Origin: UBA7985 sp002711265
GTDB taxonomy: Bacteria > Pseudomonadota > Alphaproteobacteria > UBA7985
Length of the DNA stretch: 64,000 bases
Assembly (NCBI GenBank): GCA_965660945.1
Contig: CBFIBS010000007.1
Location: 1-64,000 of the forward strand
Direction of reading: 5' to 3'
Shown here: positions 8,589 through 16,703 of the stretch, piece after piece
Layout: every line of letters starts with the position of its first letter
Numbering within the stretch: position 1 is the stretch's first letter
Translations under genes and position numbers: made by a program
Notes under the pieces: model-generated
Told to the model about the DNA's origin: nothing
The model's input: only the letters and a program-made list of their open reading frames with translations
Databases searched by the model: none

Positions 8589-10586
8589 ATGTCTGACGCC
8601 ACTGCTCAGGACGCGAACTCAATCGCAACAGCCATGGCGGACGCTGTGCGCGTTTTGTCAGCCGAAGCCGTGCAGGCGGCCAACTCCGGCCACCCGGGAA
8701 TGCCCATGGGCATGGCCGACGTCGCCACCGTGCTGTTCCGCGATGTCATGACCTACGACGCCAGCTGGCCGCAGTGGCCGGACCGCGATCGCCTGATCCT
8801 GTCCGCCGGGCACGGCTCCATGCTGCTGTATTCAGCGCTCTACCTCGCGGGCTATCAAGACGTTCCAATCGAGGAAATCCGTAACTTCCGCCAGCTCGGC
8901 TCCAAGACCCCGGGGCACCCGGAATACGGCCACACCGAGGGCGTGGAAACCACCACCGGCCCGCTGGGTCAGGGCATCGCCAACTCGGTCGGCTTCGCCA
9001 TGGCCGAGAAGTGGCTCGCAGCCCGCTGCGGCGACGAGCTGGTCAACCACTACACCTACGTGATCGCTGGCGACGGCTGCCTGATGGAGGGCGTGAGCCA
9101 GGAAGCGATTTCCCTCGCCGGGCACCTCGAACTCGACAAGCTGATCGTACTCTGGGACGACAACCAGATCACCATCGACGGCAAGACCGACCTGTCGACC
9201 AGCGAAGACCAGCGCCAGCGCTTCGAAGCCGCTGGCTGGCACGTGCAGGCGGTCGACGGACACGACCAGGAAGCCATCCTAACCGCCGTTGAACTGGCAC
9301 AGGCGGAGACCGGCAAGCCATCCATGATCGCCTGCCGCACGACCATCGGCTTCGGCTCCCCGACGGTTGCCGGGACCAGCAAGGCCCACGGCGCGCCGCT
9401 GGGGGCTGAAGGTCTGCAGGCCTTCAAGGACAACATCGGCTGGACCCACGACCCTTTCGTGGTGCCGAACGAAACCATGGACGCGTGGCGCGCAGCTGGC
9501 GCCCGCGGCAAGGGTGCTTCCGACGCGTGGAAATCGCGTCTGGCGGCATCCCCGCAGGCCGACCAGTTCAACGCCATGCACGCCGGCGCGCTGACCGACG
9601 CCGCCCGTGAAGCGCTTACAGCGATCAAAGAGGGCGCGATCAGCGATCAGCCTGCCCTCGCGACCCGTGCCTGCTCGGGTAAGGTGCTCGAAGCCCTGAT
9701 CCCAACCATGCCATCCATGCTCGGCGGTTCGGCCGACCTGACCGGCTCCAACAACACCAAGACCAGCCACCACAGCGCGATCTCCGCCAACGATTTTGCC
9801 GCCAACTATGTCAACTACGGCGTTCGCGAGCACGGCATGGCGGCGGCGATGAACGGTATGGCGCTGCACGGCGGGGTCATTCCCTACGCCGGCACCTTCC
9901 TGGTCTTCACCGACTACGCCCGCCCGGCCATCCGCCTGTCGGCGCTGATGAAGCAGCGGGTGATCTACGTCATGACCCACGACTCAATCGGGCTGGGTGA
10001 AGACGGACCCACTCACCAGCCGGTCGAGCACCTCGCGGCGCTGCGGGCCATCCCCGGCCTGCTGGTGTTCCGCCCCGCCGACCTCGCCGAGACGGCCGAA
10101 GCCTGGGAACTGGCGCTGGACCACGACGGCCCGTCGGTCCTCGCTCTGTCCCGGCAGAAGGTTCCGGCGCTGCGCCGCCTGATCGGTGAGAACTACTCGG
10201 CCACCGGGGGATACATTTTCCGTCCGGCCATGGATGAACGCAAGGTCACCCTGATCTCCTCAGGAACCGAGCTGAGCCTCGCGGTCGAAGCGCAGGAAGA
10301 ACTTGAACGCGAGCACGGCATTCCGACCGCTGTTGTCTCGCTGATCTCATGGGAGCTGTTCGAGCAGCAGCCCGCGCACTACCGCGAGGAAGTGCTGAGC
10401 CCGGGCAGCCTGCGCGTCGGCATCGAAGCGGGCAGTGATTTCGGCTGGCGCCGCTGGCTGCGCGAAGACGGTCACTTCATCGGCGTCGGCGACCAGTTCG
10501 GTGCCTCGGCCCCGGCCGAGCAACTCTACGAGCACTTCGGCATCACCAAAGCGGCCATCGTGCAGTCGGTCCTCGACCGGCTCTGA
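8589..10586 (+). CDS. tkt: Transketolase
   Basis: Thiamine-diphosphate enzyme of the non-oxidative pentose phosphate pathway, moving two-carbon ketol units between sugar phosphates. At 665 residues it is full length. Visible signatures: the N-terminal substrate region ANSGHPGMPMG (31-41), GTP-like loop GHTEGVETTTGPLGQG (114-129), the TDP-magnesium motif GDGCLMEG (161-168), and the pyrimidine-domain segment YVNYGVREHGMAAAMNGMA. No NAD-GAPDH or PGK gene follows, so the cbb/gap cluster known in some relatives is not here. Confidence 0.96.
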   Translation: MSDATAQDANSIATAMADAVRVLSAEAVQAANSGHPGMPMGMADVATVLFRDVMTYDASWPQWPDRDRLILSAGHGSMLLYSALYLAGYQDVPIEEIRNFRQLGSKTPGHPEYGHTEGVETTTGPLGQGIANSVGFAMAEKWLAARCGDELVNHYTYVIAGDGCLMEGVSQEAISLAGHLELDKLIVLWDDNQITIDGKTDLSTSEDQRQRFEAAGWHVQAVDGHDQEAILTAVELAQAETGKPSMIACRTTIGFGSPTVAGTSKAHGAPLGAEGLQAFKDNIGWTHDPFVVPNETMDAWRAAGARGKGASDAWKSRLAASPQADQFNAMHAGALTDAAREALTAIKEGAISDQPALATRACSGKVLEALIPTMPSMLGGSADLTGSNNTKTSHHSAISANDFAANYVNYGVREHGMAAAMNGMALHGGVIPYAGTFLVFTDYARPAIRLSALMKQRVIYVMTHDSIGLGEDGPTHQPVEHLAALRAIPGLLVFRPADLAETAEAWELALDHDGPSVLALSRQKVPALRRLIGENYSATGGYIFRPAMDERKVTLISSGTELSLAVEAQEELEREHGIPTAVVSLISWELFEQQPAHYREEVLSPGSLRVGIEAGSDFGWRRWLREDGHFIGVGDQFGASAPAEQLYEHFGITKAAIVQSVLDRL

Positions 10587-10599
10587 GGCCCTCACAGCT

Positions 10600-11037
10600 G
10601 TGGCCTCGCCGCGACCCGACCCTGAGGATCTTCACCCAGTCGGGCTGCGCTTCGCTGCTGCGCTGGACGGGCGAGAGCAGGAGCCGGCGAACGGTGCCGC
10701 AGCGCCAGCGTTCTGGACGCCGGCGGACGCCCTGCGCGACCTCGGGGTCGATTGGGCGCTGAGCCTGCAGCAGGCCGTCGCGGACTGGCACCCGGACAGC
10801 GTGCTGGTCGTCGATGCGAGCGAGGCGCCGGGCTTTGCGCTGCAGGCGCTGGAACAGGGGCTGAAGGCCGCGTTTATGCCCGAAGATGACCCGGCCTATG
10901 CCGACCTGAACAGCGCGGCCGTGCGGCTGGGCGCCAGCGTCCTCACCCGCCGCCCGGCGATGCAGGCACACTGGACCCCCGCCCTGCCCCGGAGCCGCCG
11001 TCGCAGCCTGGCTTCTGCGGCACCAAACCCCAACTGA
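10600..11037 (+). CDS. Hypothetical protein downstream of tkt
   Basis: I take the GTG at 10600, 13 bp after the tkt stop, giving 145 residues; the frame is open further upstream but only inside tkt. The middle part (about 45-105) looks like a folded alpha/beta domain (WALSLQQAVADWHPDSVLVV, GASVLTRRP) and the C-terminus is basic. I do not recognise the family. It sits between tkt and a ThiE-like gene on the same strand and may be co-transcribed with both. Confidence 0.5.
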   Translation: MASPRPDPEDLHPVGLRFAAALDGREQEPANGAAAPAFWTPADALRDLGVDWALSLQQAVADWHPDSVLVVDASEAPGFALQALEQGLKAAFMPEDDPAYADLNSAAVRLGASVLTRRPAMQAHWTPALPRSRRRSLASAAPNPN

Positions 11038-11079
11038 GGCCCGTCTGCGAGACCACCGCCGGAGAAGGAACCGAACACC

Positions 11080-11622
11080 ATGGCACGACACGATGATGAT
11101 GATCAGGGCCCGCAGCTGGTCCACCTTGCCACCCTCGGCGTGACGGCTTTGCCCGATCGGCTCGAAGGCGTAGCACTGATCCTGCGCATGCCATCGGGCG
11201 CCGGCGGGGAACAAGCGGCCATAGCGGACTGGATTCGCCTGTGCAGCAAGGAAGACTGCGCGCTGCTCACCGCCTCGGTTGCCGATGGCGGCGAAGACCT
11301 GCCGCCGAATGGCGTCGATGGCTTCGTTTCCTTTGACATGCAGGCCGACAAGGCGCTCCGCGACGATTTTCCGGAGATGCAGATCATCGCCGCCAACCTG
11401 CCCTCGCGTCACGCGGCCATGCAAGCGGGCGACCTCGGCGCCGATGCCCTGTTTTTCGGAGATCTCCGCGCCGATACGCTCGAAGGGATGCAGGCCGGGA
11501 CCGACGACGACCTCGCCGAATGGTGGGTCGAGATCATGGAAGTCCCCTGCATCATCCCTGTCGCCAGCGCCGCCGAAGACCCCGACTACGCCCCGGAGTT
11601 CATAGCCGTCCCGCTTCCCTGA
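11080..11622 (+). CDS. Degenerate thiamine-phosphate-synthase-like TIM-barrel protein
   Basis: A 180-residue protein resembling a shortened ThiE/TenI half barrel. The pattern NGVDGFVSFDM, IIAANLPSRHAAMQAGDLGADALFFGDL and VPCIIPVAS follows the order of ThiE strands (GADGVHLGQ, IIGxSxHxxxEAxxAxxxGADYxxxGP, VPVVAIGG). The pyrophosphate- and HMP-binding residues of true ThiE are mostly replaced, so thiamine synthesis is unlikely. Proteins of this kind often sit near efp in alphaproteobacteria; their function is unknown to me. Confidence 0.6.
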   Translation: MARHDDDDQGPQLVHLATLGVTALPDRLEGVALILRMPSGAGGEQAAIADWIRLCSKEDCALLTASVADGGEDLPPNGVDGFVSFDMQADKALRDDFPEMQIIAANLPSRHAAMQAGDLGADALFFGDLRADTLEGMQAGTDDDLAEWWVEIMEVPCIIPVASAAEDPDYAPEFIAVPLP

Positions 11623-11700
11623 GGCGCACTCGGTCATTGCCTGCCCCCGGCCGCACTGGTACTTCCAGCCCCAACATCTCCCTCAGCACGGGTTATAGTC

Positions 11701-12264
11701 ATGAAAATCAACGGTAACGCCATCCGCCCCGGCAATATCATCGAGCACAAGGGCCGACTGATGCGCGCGGTCAAGCTGCAGCAGGTCAAGCCCGGCAAGG
11801 GCGGGGCCTTCGCGCAGATCGAGCTCAAGGACATCCGCGACGGCACCAAGATGAACGAGCGGTTCCGCGCCGATGAGAGCGTCGAGCGCGTCCGCCTCGA
11901 TCAGGTCGACTACCAGTTCCTGTTTGCTGATGGCGACATGCTGACCTTCATGCACCTGGAAACCTTCGAGCAGATCGAGCTCAACGCCGATCTCGTGGGT
12001 GAGCCCCTGCCCTTCCTCCAGGAAAACATGGAAGTGACCATCGAACTCTACGAAGAAGAGCCGATTTCGATCAGCCTGCCCGAAAGCGTGGTCCTCGAAG
12101 TCACCGAAGCCGATGCCGTGGTGAAGGGGCAGACCGCGTCTTCATCCTACAAGCCTGCGATGCTGGAAAACGGCGTGAAGGTCATGGTCCCACCCCACAT
12201 CGAAGCAGGGACCAAGATCGTCGTAAACACGGCCGAAGGCACCTACATGGAGCGGGCGAAGTAA
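11701..12264 (+). CDS. efp: Elongation factor P
   Basis: Translation factor that relieves ribosome stalling at consecutive prolines. The 187 residues cover all three beta domains. The tip loop is VKPGKGGAF with Lys33 at the modified position, so this is the lysine-type EF-P (modified by EpmAB-like enzymes where these exist). The C-terminal signature GTKIVVNTAEGTYMERAK is intact. The next gene starts 2 bp after the stop. Confidence 0.96.
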   Translation: MKINGNAIRPGNIIEHKGRLMRAVKLQQVKPGKGGAFAQIELKDIRDGTKMNERFRADESVERVRLDQVDYQFLFADGDMLTFMHLETFEQIELNADLVGEPLPFLQENMEVTIELYEEEPISISLPESVVLEVTEADAVVKGQTASSSYKPAMLENGVKVMVPPHIEAGTKIVVNTAEGTYMERAK

Positions 12265-12266
12265 GC

Positions 12267-13055
12267 ATGCGGCGCTCAGCCCTCATCAACGTTATGGTCA
12301 AGGCGGCCGACAAGGCCGGCCGCCATCTGCTCCGCGACTTCGGCGATGTCGAACACCTGACCGTGTCCCGCAAAGGACCAGCCGACTTCGTCAGTCAGGC
12401 CGACCGCCGGGCGGAAGCCATCATCCGCGACACCCTGACCGAAGCCCGTCCGGAGTTCGCTTTCTTTGGCGAGGAGAGCGGCCAGACCGGTCCGGAGGAG
12501 CCGGAGGGACGCTGGATCTGCGATCCGCTCGACGGCACCACCAACTTTCTTCACGGCCTGCCGCACTGGGCGATTTCGATTGCGCTGGAACAGGCAGGCA
12601 GCATCGTCGCCGGGGTGATCTTTGACCCGGTGAAAGACGAGCTGTTCTGGGCTGAGCGCGGACAGGGCGCGTTTCTCAATAGCCGCCCATTGCGGGTCAC
12701 CCGACGGGAGGATCTGTCCGAAGCACTGTTCGCCACCGGCTTGCCCTTCAAAGGGCGGGATCATCAAGAGGGCATGGTCGCCTCGGTCGAGCGCGTGAGC
12801 TGGGCCAGCGCCGGGGTTCGGCGGGCCGGATCGGCAGCGCTGGATCTCGCCTACGTGGCGGCCGGGCGCTACGACGGGTTCTGGGAGCGTGGGCTGTCGG
12901 CGTGGGACGTGGTCGCGGGCGGTTTGATTGTGAGCGAAGCCGGCGGACGGGTCACCGATATGGCGGGCGGAGCACGAATCGTTTCGGAAAAATCGATAAT
13001 CGCAGCTGGGCCAATGATATACGAGCAGTTGTTCGATCTGGTCGGCCAGAAGTAG
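12267..13055 (+). CDS. suhB: Inositol monophosphatase family protein (SuhB-like)
   Basis: Magnesium-dependent phosphatase of the IMPase superfamily, 262 residues. Metal motifs are intact: GEES (68-71), DPLDGTTNF (86-94) and the C-terminal WDVVAGGLIVSEAGG. Substrates in the family include inositol-1-phosphate and other sugar or nucleotide phosphates; the exact one cannot be told. It is coupled to efp (2-bp gap), an arrangement common in alphaproteobacteria. Confidence 0.88.
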   Translation: MRRSALINVMVKAADKAGRHLLRDFGDVEHLTVSRKGPADFVSQADRRAEAIIRDTLTEARPEFAFFGEESGQTGPEEPEGRWICDPLDGTTNFLHGLPHWAISIALEQAGSIVAGVIFDPVKDELFWAERGQGAFLNSRPLRVTRREDLSEALFATGLPFKGRDHQEGMVASVERVSWASAGVRRAGSAALDLAYVAAGRYDGFWERGLSAWDVVAGGLIVSEAGGRVTDMAGGARIVSEKSIIAAGPMIYEQLFDLVGQK

Positions 13056-13307
13056 TGCGCATAATCTATTTCGACCGACCCAGAGTCGAAATTTGCCAAT
13101 AATCCGCGATAATCCAACAGATTTGATCGAAACCGGGCTGCGAAAGTGTTGAAGGCGCAGTCGATTTTCGTCATAACCGGCCTGAACATTATCGTATTTT
13201 CGACGAATTGACGTGCTTGGTAGGCAACCTTGGAAGCCCGTGACCCCATCGAGTCGCACTGTGGGAGTCGGATCCAGTCGTCAAACGATTGAAGGATGAG
13301 GATCAGA

Positions 13308-14927
13308 ATGAACCAGCCGAGAGCTCTAATTCTCAGCATCGCCTTGGGGGCCACGCTGTTGAGCAGCCCGGCCCTGGCACAGGAATTTTTCCAGCCCGGC
13401 ACCGTTCCCGCCTCCGATCTTCTGGCACCCCCGGCGAGCAGTGTTCTGCAGCAGGGTGCGGCGCCGGTGTTCGATGCGACGGCCTACAGCTCCCGGAATA
13501 CGTCTGGCGGCACCTCAGCCTCGGATCAGGGCTACGCCTTCCTCACCCCCGAAGAAGCCGCCATCCTCGCCGCGCAGGCAGTCGGTGAGCCGGTGACCCT
13601 CGCGGGTGTATCTGGCGTCGTTCTCACGCCCACCGCAGCACCCGCCGCCGCAGCACCCGCCGCCGCAGTGACCACTTCGACCACCACGTCGATGCTCAGC
13701 CTTCCAGCCGACGGCAATGGCTCGACCACGACCGTGACCACGGTCACGCCGATTGCAACATCGGCACCACTCCTGACAACACCCGCGGGTCAGGATACCG
13801 GGCTGACAGCTGTGGCCATCGTCAACGGTGTGCCCGTGACCTCAGGGCCGGTGACCAACCTGCGCAGTGGCTATGGCAACGCCGGGACCACTGTAAACGC
13901 CTACGGCGGCTCGATCCTGGTCTCCTACGGCAACGATCTGCCGATCGTCGGCCCCGACTATGCCAGCCAACTGCCCGGAGCCGGGCTTTCCAACCCTACG
14001 CCGATCCCGTCGGTCGGCGCGGAACAGGCAGGTGCCGTCGCAGCTGCAGCCCGCAGCGGCGTTGACAGCCTCGCCAACAACATTGCCATGCTCGGTACCT
14101 TCCCTATCGCAGAGCGCTACGCCGGGCCGGTGCCGTTGATCCGTCCGAGTGCACCCGAGTATCGGGCTCTAGCCCCTGGCGCTACGGCTGAGCAGACAGC
14201 CTCCGCGCGTGAAAACCTGATCGAACCGTTCCCGACCAACCAGGATGGCACCTCTGATCCAGTCGGAGAAAACATCGGCTCGCCCGTGAACGAGACCAAA
14301 GACGCGGTGCAGTCGTTCAGCCGCATTACCGAAGAGACCGCGACCCCGGGCGCCACCACACCGCAAGTGGCCGGCGCTGCCGATGCCAACACGCTGGTGA
14401 GTAGCAGCAGCCGCGACCTGACCGGCGCGTCGAGCGCCACGGCAACCGGTGACGCGGCGGCCGCCAGTGAAAGCGGCGGTGGTGACTCTACCGTCTTCGT
14501 TTCTGGCAACCGGTCCTTGTCCAGTTCGGACACAGATGCCAGTGCCGACAGCGGCGCGGCCTCGGTGACCCCGACGGTCCCGGCCGCACCCACAACTCCC
14601 GCGGCCAGCGCCACCGGTAGCTGTGACGCACAGGGCATTCTGGTGCAATTCAACGACGGTTCAAACCGCTTCTCTGGCGCACAGGCCAGCCAGATCCGCA
14701 GCTTCGGCGAAGAATGCGCCGCGGCCGGTAAGCGGGTTCAGGTTGTCGGCTACGCCGATGCGAACTTGAGCGATGAAACCGAAGCCTTGCGGGTCGTGAA
14801 GGGCCGCGTGCTGCGCGCCCTGCACGCCCTGACCGAGGCCGGGGTCGATGACGGCATGATCAGCCGTGACACCCTGATCCCGAACGGCAACCAGCCTTCG
14901 AACGCGCTGGTGCTGAAGGCGAACTAG
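13308..14927 (+). CDS. Secreted Ala/Ser/Thr-rich protein with divergent OmpA-like C-terminal domain
   Basis: I prefer the ATG at 13308 (GAGG about 9 nt upstream) over an in-frame ATG at 13296, giving about 539 residues. A Sec signal peptide ends near ALAQ. About 400 residues of Ala, Thr, Ser, Pro and Gly-rich low-complexity sequence follow. The last 100 residues contain one Cys pair (SCDAQG and FGEECAAAG) and a segment like the OmpA fold (VQVVGYADANLSDETEALRV), but the usual GHTD and LSxxRA peptidoglycan-binding residues are only partly kept. Likely a periplasmic or envelope protein. It precedes the MotA/MotB-like pair, separated by a terminator-like hairpin. Confidence 0.65.
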   Translation: MNQPRALILSIALGATLLSSPALAQEFFQPGTVPASDLLAPPASSVLQQGAAPVFDATAYSSRNTSGGTSASDQGYAFLTPEEAAILAAQAVGEPVTLAGVSGVVLTPTAAPAAAAPAAAVTTSTTTSMLSLPADGNGSTTTVTTVTPIATSAPLLTTPAGQDTGLTAVAIVNGVPVTSGPVTNLRSGYGNAGTTVNAYGGSILVSYGNDLPIVGPDYASQLPGAGLSNPTPIPSVGAEQAGAVAAAARSGVDSLANNIAMLGTFPIAERYAGPVPLIRPSAPEYRALAPGATAEQTASARENLIEPFPTNQDGTSDPVGENIGSPVNETKDAVQSFSRITEETATPGATTPQVAGAADANTLVSSSSRDLTGASSATATGDAAAASESGGGDSTVFVSGNRSLSSSDTDASADSGAASVTPTVPAAPTTPAASATGSCDAQGILVQFNDGSNRFSGAQASQIRSFGEECAAAGKRVQVVGYADANLSDETEALRVVKGRVLRALHALTEAGVDDGMISRDTLIPNGNQPSNALVLKAN

Positions 14928-14953
14928 ACCGCCCCTCAGAACCCGTTTTTTCA

Positions 14954-14987
14954 AGCCCCCGGCAGCACCCGCGTCGGGGGCTCTTTC
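14954..14987 (+). terminator. Rho-independent terminator-like hairpin
   Basis: AGCCCCC (14954-14960) pairs with GGGGGCT (14976-14982), followed by a short CTTTC tract. It sits 27 bp past the stop of the secreted protein gene. The T-run is weak, so partial read-through into the MotA-like gene is possible. Confidence 0.55.
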
Positions 14988-15122
14988 GTGGCGACCTGCG
15001 GCGATGCGGGCCCCCTCGGACCGGCGTCCTGCCATGACTTAGCCCAATTAGGCAGCAACAACGGATACAACCCCACCCATAAAGGACGTGCCAAACCGCC
15101 GCGAGCGCGTTACCAGAATGGA

Positions 15123-16703
15123 ATGACTGAACAGACGCCCCCAGAACGCCCGACCGATCACACCCGAGCGCTGACGCGCCCGATCCTGCCGCTGATCATC
15201 ATCCTGACCGTGCTCGTGTTCGTGGCTCTGCTCGCCTTCACGCAAGCCAGTCGCCTCACCGACTTCTTCCTCGCGCAGCCGGCGATCAACGGCGCCATTC
15301 TGGTCGTAGCAGCGGTTTCGGCAGGGCTGATTATCTGGGAAGTGGTGAGCCTGAGTCGTGCGGTGCGTTGGGTCGATGGCACGCACTTGAGCGGCGATGC
15401 AGCCTCGGCAGAAGCGGCCGGGTCTGATGGGGCCATGCCCCAACTGCTGTTTCCTTTGCAGTCGATCATGCTGGGAAAGTCGTTCCGCAGCGGTTTTTCA
15501 GCTGAAAACCTCGCCATCGTCATGGATGCCATCAAGGCGCGCAACGACGAGCGGCGTGACCTCTCGCAATACCTGCTGCAGCTGCTGATTTTCCTCGGCC
15601 TGTTCGGCACCTTCTGGGGTCTGACACTCACAGTCGGCGACATTGGCCGCGCCATCGGCCAGCTCAACGAGGGCTCGGCCTCGGGCGATACAGGCGACCT
15701 GTTCCGGCAGATGATCCAGAGTCTGCAGAACCCTATCGGCAGTATGGGCATCGCGTTCTCATCCTCCCTGTTCGGGCTGGCTGGTACCATCATTGTTGGT
15801 TTCATGGAGCAGCAGTCGTCGCGGGCGCACGGGCGCTTCATCGACGATCTGGAAAACTGGCTCTATCAGCATGCCGCGGTGACCACTGTGCCGCAGGGCT
15901 TTGACCTTGGCACAGGTGGGGGTGCGGGCACCCTATCGGCCGGCCCGGGTATCGACGGCGACCAGCTCTCGGCCCTGACCGCCGCGCTGACCGCGGCAGG
16001 CGCTGCACCGGAGAGCCCTGGGCCGACGCTGGAGAGCATGGAACGCCTCGACAGCTCGATCGCAGCGAACAGCCACCGCCTCGAACAGGTCGAGGCCGGC
16101 CTCTCCCGCAACCACGACGCCCTGATCACCGCGCTGCAGGCGCTGGTGGCGGTACAGGACAATCAACAAAGCCTGCGCCAGGAAGAGCACGGCAAGCTAG
16201 CCTCGCTGGACATGCTCAACGACACCAACGCCCGCCTGAATGCGATCATGGAGAGCTGGAACACGCGCTCCGAACAGTATTTTCAGCAGGCCGCAAAGTC
16301 CCAGCAGGAGATGGTCAAACTCACCGCCGATATCGAGCAATTGCTGAAGTCACGCGACGCCATTCTGGGGCTGAACGAACAGCTGGCAGCCCTCAACCGC
16401 GAGGTGGGAGAAAGCGCCAGCCGGACGGAAAGCGCCTTCACCGAGCTCCAGAACTTCCTCGCCGGCAGCGAAACCGGCGATCAGCTGGGTAAACTGCTGA
16501 CCAGCATGGACGGCGCCCGCGACGAACTGCGGGCTATGCGGGCCGAAGCCGCCAAGGCGGCAGAAGCCGCTGCGGACTCTGCCGCCGAGATAAAGGCTGC
16601 CACGGAAAGGGCAGCGGCCAGCGCCATGGCCAGCGCCGAGAAGGCGACGGCCGGCAACGCGTCGACCGCCAAGGCAACGACCGGCAAAAAGTCGGGCCAG
16701 TAA
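15123..16703 (+). CDS. MotA/TolQ/ExbB-type proton channel protein with long cytoplasmic tail
   Basis: The start at 15123 (MTEQTPPERP) is preferred; the frame is open upstream from a GTG at 14988. The 526 residues have four hydrophobic helices, near 18-39, 55-76, 150-172 and 210-230. The third carries the family signature LGLFGTFWGL and the fourth GIAFSSSLFGLAGTIIVGFM, as in MotA/ExbB channel proteins. The remaining 290 residues are cytoplasmic: a Gly/Ala linker, then coiled-coil helices and a final Ala/Lys/Glu-rich tail. Its stop abuts the ATG of the MotB-like gene, so the two form a stator pair. The long tail recalls ZorA of Zorya systems, but no Zorya effector genes are here. Confidence 0.8.
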   Translation: MTEQTPPERPTDHTRALTRPILPLIIILTVLVFVALLAFTQASRLTDFFLAQPAINGAILVVAAVSAGLIIWEVVSLSRAVRWVDGTHLSGDAASAEAAGSDGAMPQLLFPLQSIMLGKSFRSGFSAENLAIVMDAIKARNDERRDLSQYLLQLLIFLGLFGTFWGLTLTVGDIGRAIGQLNEGSASGDTGDLFRQMIQSLQNPIGSMGIAFSSSLFGLAGTIIVGFMEQQSSRAHGRFIDDLENWLYQHAAVTTVPQGFDLGTGGGAGTLSAGPGIDGDQLSALTAALTAAGAAPESPGPTLESMERLDSSIAANSHRLEQVEAGLSRNHDALITALQALVAVQDNQQSLRQEEHGKLASLDMLNDTNARLNAIMESWNTRSEQYFQQAAKSQQEMVKLTADIEQLLKSRDAILGLNEQLAALNREVGESASRTESAFTELQNFLAGSETGDQLGKLLTSMDGARDELRAMRAEAAKAAEAAADSAAEIKAATERAAASAMASAEKATAGNASTAKATTGKKSGQ

